NCBI GenBank assembly: GCA_019114135.1
Contig: DXGC01000123.1
Location: 1 to 35,552, forward strand
Direction of reading: 5' to 3'
DNA from: Candidatus Corynebacterium avicola
GTDB taxonomy: Bacteria > Actinomycetota > Actinomycetes > Mycobacteriales > Mycobacteriaceae
DNA: 35,552 bases
Part shown: positions 33,363-35,552 of the stretch, piece after piece
Layout of the letters: each line of letters starts with the position of its first letter
Position numbering within the stretch: position 1 is the first letter of the stretch
Notes under the pieces: generated by a model
Database searches by the model: none
What the model was told of the DNA's origin: nothing
Seen by the model: the letters and a program-made list of their open reading frames with translations, nothing else
Program-made: the position numbers and the translations under genes

Positions 33363-34676
33363 CTAACGCTCGACGATGGCAGTGATGCCCTGTCCACCTG
33401 CGGCGCAGATGGAGACCAGGGTACGGCCGCCGCCGTTCTCCTCGAGCACCTTCGCGGCGGTGGCGAGGATGCGGCCACCGGTGGCGGCGAAGGGGTGGCC
33501 GGCGGCCAGCGAGGAGCCCTTGACGTTGAGCTTCGCGCGGTCTATGGAGCCCAGCGGGGCGTCCAGGCCGAGACGCTCGCGGCAGTACTCCTCGGACTCC
33601 CAGGCCTGCAGGGTGGCCAGGGTCTGGGAGGCGAAGGCCTCGTGGATCTCGTAGAAGTCGAAGTCCTGCAGGGTCAGGCCGTTACGCTCCAGCAGACGCG
33701 GGACAGCGTAGGTCGGGGACATCAGCAGGCCGTCCGGGGTGAGGCCGTCGTGGCCGTGAAGGAAGTCGACCGAAGCGGTCTCGGTGTCGACCAGGTACGC
33801 CTTGACCGGCAGGTTGTGCTCGGCGGCCCACTCCTCGGAGGCGAGCAGCACCGCGGAGGCGCCGTCGGTCAGCGGGGTGGAGTTCGCGGCGGTCATGGTG
33901 GCCTGGGTGCCGTGGGAGGCGGCGTCCTTCTTGCCGAAGACCGGCTTGAGGGAGGACAGCTTCTCGACGTTGGAGTCCGGGCGCAGGTTGGTGTCGCGCT
34001 GCACACCGAGGAACGGGGTGATCAGGTCGATGAAGAAGTCCTCGTCGTAGGCTGCGGCGAGCTTCTGGTGGGACTCGACGGCCAGCTGGTCCTGATCCTC
34101 ACGCTTGACACCCAGCTCACGGGCGGTGATGGCGGCGTGCTCACCCATGGAGAGGCCGGTGCGGGGCTCACCGTTCTGCGGCTGCTCCGGAGCGATCTGC
34201 GAGGGACGGACGGAACCGAGCAGCTTGACGATCTCACCGGTGGACTTGGCGTTGTTCGCCTTGATCAGGGTCTTGCGCAGCTCGTCGTTGACGGCCAGCG
34301 GGGCGTCCGAGGTGGTGTCGGTACCGCCGGCGATACCGGCGTCGATGCGGCCCAGGGCGATCGCGTCGGCGACCTGTACGGCGGCGGCGAGGCCGGTGCC
34401 GCAGGCCTGCTGCAGGTCGAAGGCCGGGGTCTGGGAGTCCAGTGCGGATCCGAGGACGACCTCGCGGGTCAGGTTGAAGTCACGGGCGTGCTTCAGCACG
34501 GCGCCTGCGACGACCAGGCCGAGCTTCTCGTCCTGCAGACCGAAACGGGCCACGAGACCGTCGATGGCGGCGGTGAGCATGTCCTGGTTCGAGGCGTTCG
34601 AGAACTCCTTGTTCGACCGGGCGAAAGGGGTGCGGTTGCCGCCGAGGATGGCGACCTTGCGCGGGGAGTTAGTCAT
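33363..34676 (-). CDS. Acetyl-CoA acetyltransferase / thiolase (FadA2/FadI type)
   Basis: 437 residues. Catalytic residues are visible: nucleophile C92 in QQACGTGLAAA, the active-site histidine in YEIHEAFASQ, a GHPFAATGGR block and the second cysteine in SICAAGGQG. The length (longer than typical ~390-residue thiolases) matches the FadI/FadA2 group, so it may act in beta-oxidation or acetoacetyl-CoA metabolism. The ATG at 34676 gives the family N-terminus MTNSPRKVAILGGNRTPFARSN; an ATG six codons upstream is the alternative. Divergent from the FabG4-like gene, as fadA2/fabG4 are in Mycobacterium. Confidence 0.92.
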   Translation of the reverse strand: MTNSPRKVAILGGNRTPFARSNKEFSNASNQDMLTAAIDGLVARFGLQDEKLGLVVAGAVLKHARDFNLTREVVLGSALDSQTPAFDLQQACGTGLAAAVQVADAIALGRIDAGIAGGTDTTSDAPLAVNDELRKTLIKANNAKSTGEIVKLLGSVRPSQIAPEQPQNGEPRTGLSMGEHAAITARELGVKREDQDQLAVESHQKLAAAYDEDFFIDLITPFLGVQRDTNLRPDSNVEKLSSLKPVFGKKDAASHGTQATMTAANSTPLTDGASAVLLASEEWAAEHNLPVKAYLVDTETASVDFLHGHDGLTPDGLLMSPTYAVPRLLERNGLTLQDFDFYEIHEAFASQTLATLQAWESEEYCRERLGLDAPLGSIDRAKLNVKGSSLAAGHPFAATGGRILATAAKVLEENGGGRTLVSICAAGGQGITAIVER

Positions 34677-34793
34677 GGCGGGATGTATCTCCATCGTCGT
34701 AGTCGTGTGTTCGGGGGTCGTGATGCCGATTATGTAGTCCGCGTCACGGATTTACCTGACATGGTACCGCGTCACACACTAGGGTACGAATGA

Positions 34794-34808
34794 GAACATA
34801 CATTGTTC
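34794..34808. promoter_or_regulatory. Inverted repeat in the thiolase-reductase divergent region
   Basis: GAACA-TACAT-TGTTC, perfect 5-bp arms around a 5-bp AT-rich spacer, lying in the 205-bp gap that serves both genes. The position suits an operator for a regulator of lipid metabolism; the regulator is unknown. Short arms mean chance is possible. Confidence 0.4.
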
Positions 34809-34881
34809 GGGCGACCGCAGGGTACGCTTTCGAATAAGAGATCCACTTCCGAACATCACACAGACCAAGGAGATCAGTACT

Positions 34882-35552
34882 TTGTCTTCCAAGAAGGGCC
34901 TGCTGGACCAGATCATCAACTCCAGCTTCGCCGGCAAGCTGGGCGTCCCCCAGGGCGAGAAGCTGCGTCGTTACAAGAAGGGTGAGCCCGCCCTGAACGG
35001 TCCGGTCGTCCTCGGCGGCGAGGGTCGTGTGGCCGAGGGAGTCCGCGATTTCCTCGACAGCGACTACCAGTTCATCGAGGCAGAGACCGATGTCAAGAAG
35101 GGCGCGATCATCTTCGACGCCACCGGCCTCAAGAAGCCCGAGGACATCAAGAAGCTCTACGACTTCTTCCACCCGCAGATGCGCAAGGTCGCCCCGTCCG
35201 CCCGCTTCCTCGTCATCGGAACCACCCCCGAACTGGTGGAGGACAACGAGGAGCGCATCACCCAGCGCGCCATCGAGGGCTTCGTGCGCTCCCTGGCGAA
35301 GGAGCTGCTGCGCGGCTCCACCGCACAGCTGATCTACGTCAACCCCGACGTCACCGACCTCAGCGGCCTGCAGGCCCCGGTCCGCTTCGTCCTGTCCGGC
35401 AAGTCGGCCTACGTCGACGGCCAGGTCATCCGCGTGGACAACACCCAGGTCACTGCGCCGGAGTCCTGGGACGAGCCGACCGCCGGCAAGGTCGCCGTGG
35501 TCACCGGTGCGGCCCGCGGCATCGGTGCCGACATCGCCCGCCTCCTCGCCCG
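34882..35552 (+). CDS. FabG4-like two-domain 3-oxoacyl-ACP/CoA reductase (partial)
   Basis: The reading frame starts at TTG (34882), preceded by AAGGAG with a 9-nt spacer, and runs off the window end after ~223 codons. The N-terminus (SSKKGLLDQIINSSFAGKLGVPQGEKLRRYKKGEPALNGPVVLGG) matches the extra N-terminal flavodoxin-like domain of high-molecular-weight FabG4. The classical reductase domain then opens at VAVVTGAARGIGADIA (TGAARGIG at about 208-215). The catalytic Ser-Tyr-Lys part lies beyond the window. It probably reduces 3-oxoacyl-CoA or -ACP with NADH. Confidence 0.88.
   Translation, partial: MSSKKGLLDQIINSSFAGKLGVPQGEKLRRYKKGEPALNGPVVLGGEGRVAEGVRDFLDSDYQFIEAETDVKKGAIIFDATGLKKPEDIKKLYDFFHPQMRKVAPSARFLVIGTTPELVEDNEERITQRAIEGFVRSLAKELLRGSTAQLIYVNPDVTDLSGLQAPVRFVLSGKSAYVDGQVIRVDNTQVTAPESWDEPTAGKVAVVTGAARGIGADIARLLA

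Overview
The window is a high-GC actinobacterial chromosome segment and fits the genus Corynebacterium (order Mycobacteriales) best. The evidence is the gene order, the actinobacterial rRNA-leader motif at the left edge, actinobacterial-type proteins (HelD, a FabG4-like two-domain reductase, a DUF2339 membrane protein), and many genes whose start codon sits 6-8 nt after a -10 hexamer, the pattern of leaderless mRNAs. The species is not identified. Almost all sequence is chromosomal housekeeping. I saw no insertion sequence, tRNA, CRISPR array or prophage.

Layout, left to right. Positions 1-415 hold the promoter and leader of an rRNA operon that runs leftward out of the window. Then, on the minus strand, come tyrS and a Trm112-like small protein (416-1878). 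A terminator separates them from a complete arginine operon transcribed argC-argJ-argB-argD-argF-argR-argG-argH (10562 down to 2019). It is tightly packed, with 4-16 bp overlaps at argD/argF, argB/argD and argF/argR, and its own repressor gene lies inside it. Candidate ARG half-sites and a promoter for a leaderless argC precede it. Upstream lie a transglutaminase-like gene, pheT, pheS and a SpoU-family RNA methyltransferase. The infC-rpmI-rplT translation operon follows, with a strong terminator at 16093-16124.

Positions 17368-17701 form a divergent intergenic region with a long infC leader. infC appears to start at AUU. The leader carries three segments matching the 3' end of 16S rRNA (helix 45 and the anti-Shine-Dalgarno tail) in the same order as in 16S. 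This is the most interesting signal in the window. To the right are a DUF2339 membrane protein gene (plus) that ends tail-to-tail with uvrA on a shared CTAG, then a metallo-beta-lactamase-fold hydrolase and helD (plus).

Positions 25780-29077 look more accessory: a secreted S33-type peptidase, a start-less coding remnant, and a MerR regulator with a 21-bp perfect palindrome in a 19-bp promoter spacer, coupled to an unknown two-helix membrane protein. On the minus strand follow a universal stress protein, uvrB, coaE and a MarR regulator. The MarR gene is divergent from a VOC (glyoxalase-like) gene, with two copies of one operator-like palindrome between them. The right end holds a FadA2/FadI-type thiolase divergent from a FabG4-like reductase that starts at TTG and is cut by the window edge.

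Functional modules: arginine biosynthesis under ArgR; translation (tyrS, pheST, infC-rpmI-rplT, rRNA); nucleotide excision repair (uvrA, uvrB); RNA polymerase recycling (helD); CoA synthesis (coaE); a fatty-acid/acyl-CoA pair; and two small regulator-plus-target units (MerR-membrane protein, MarR-VOC).
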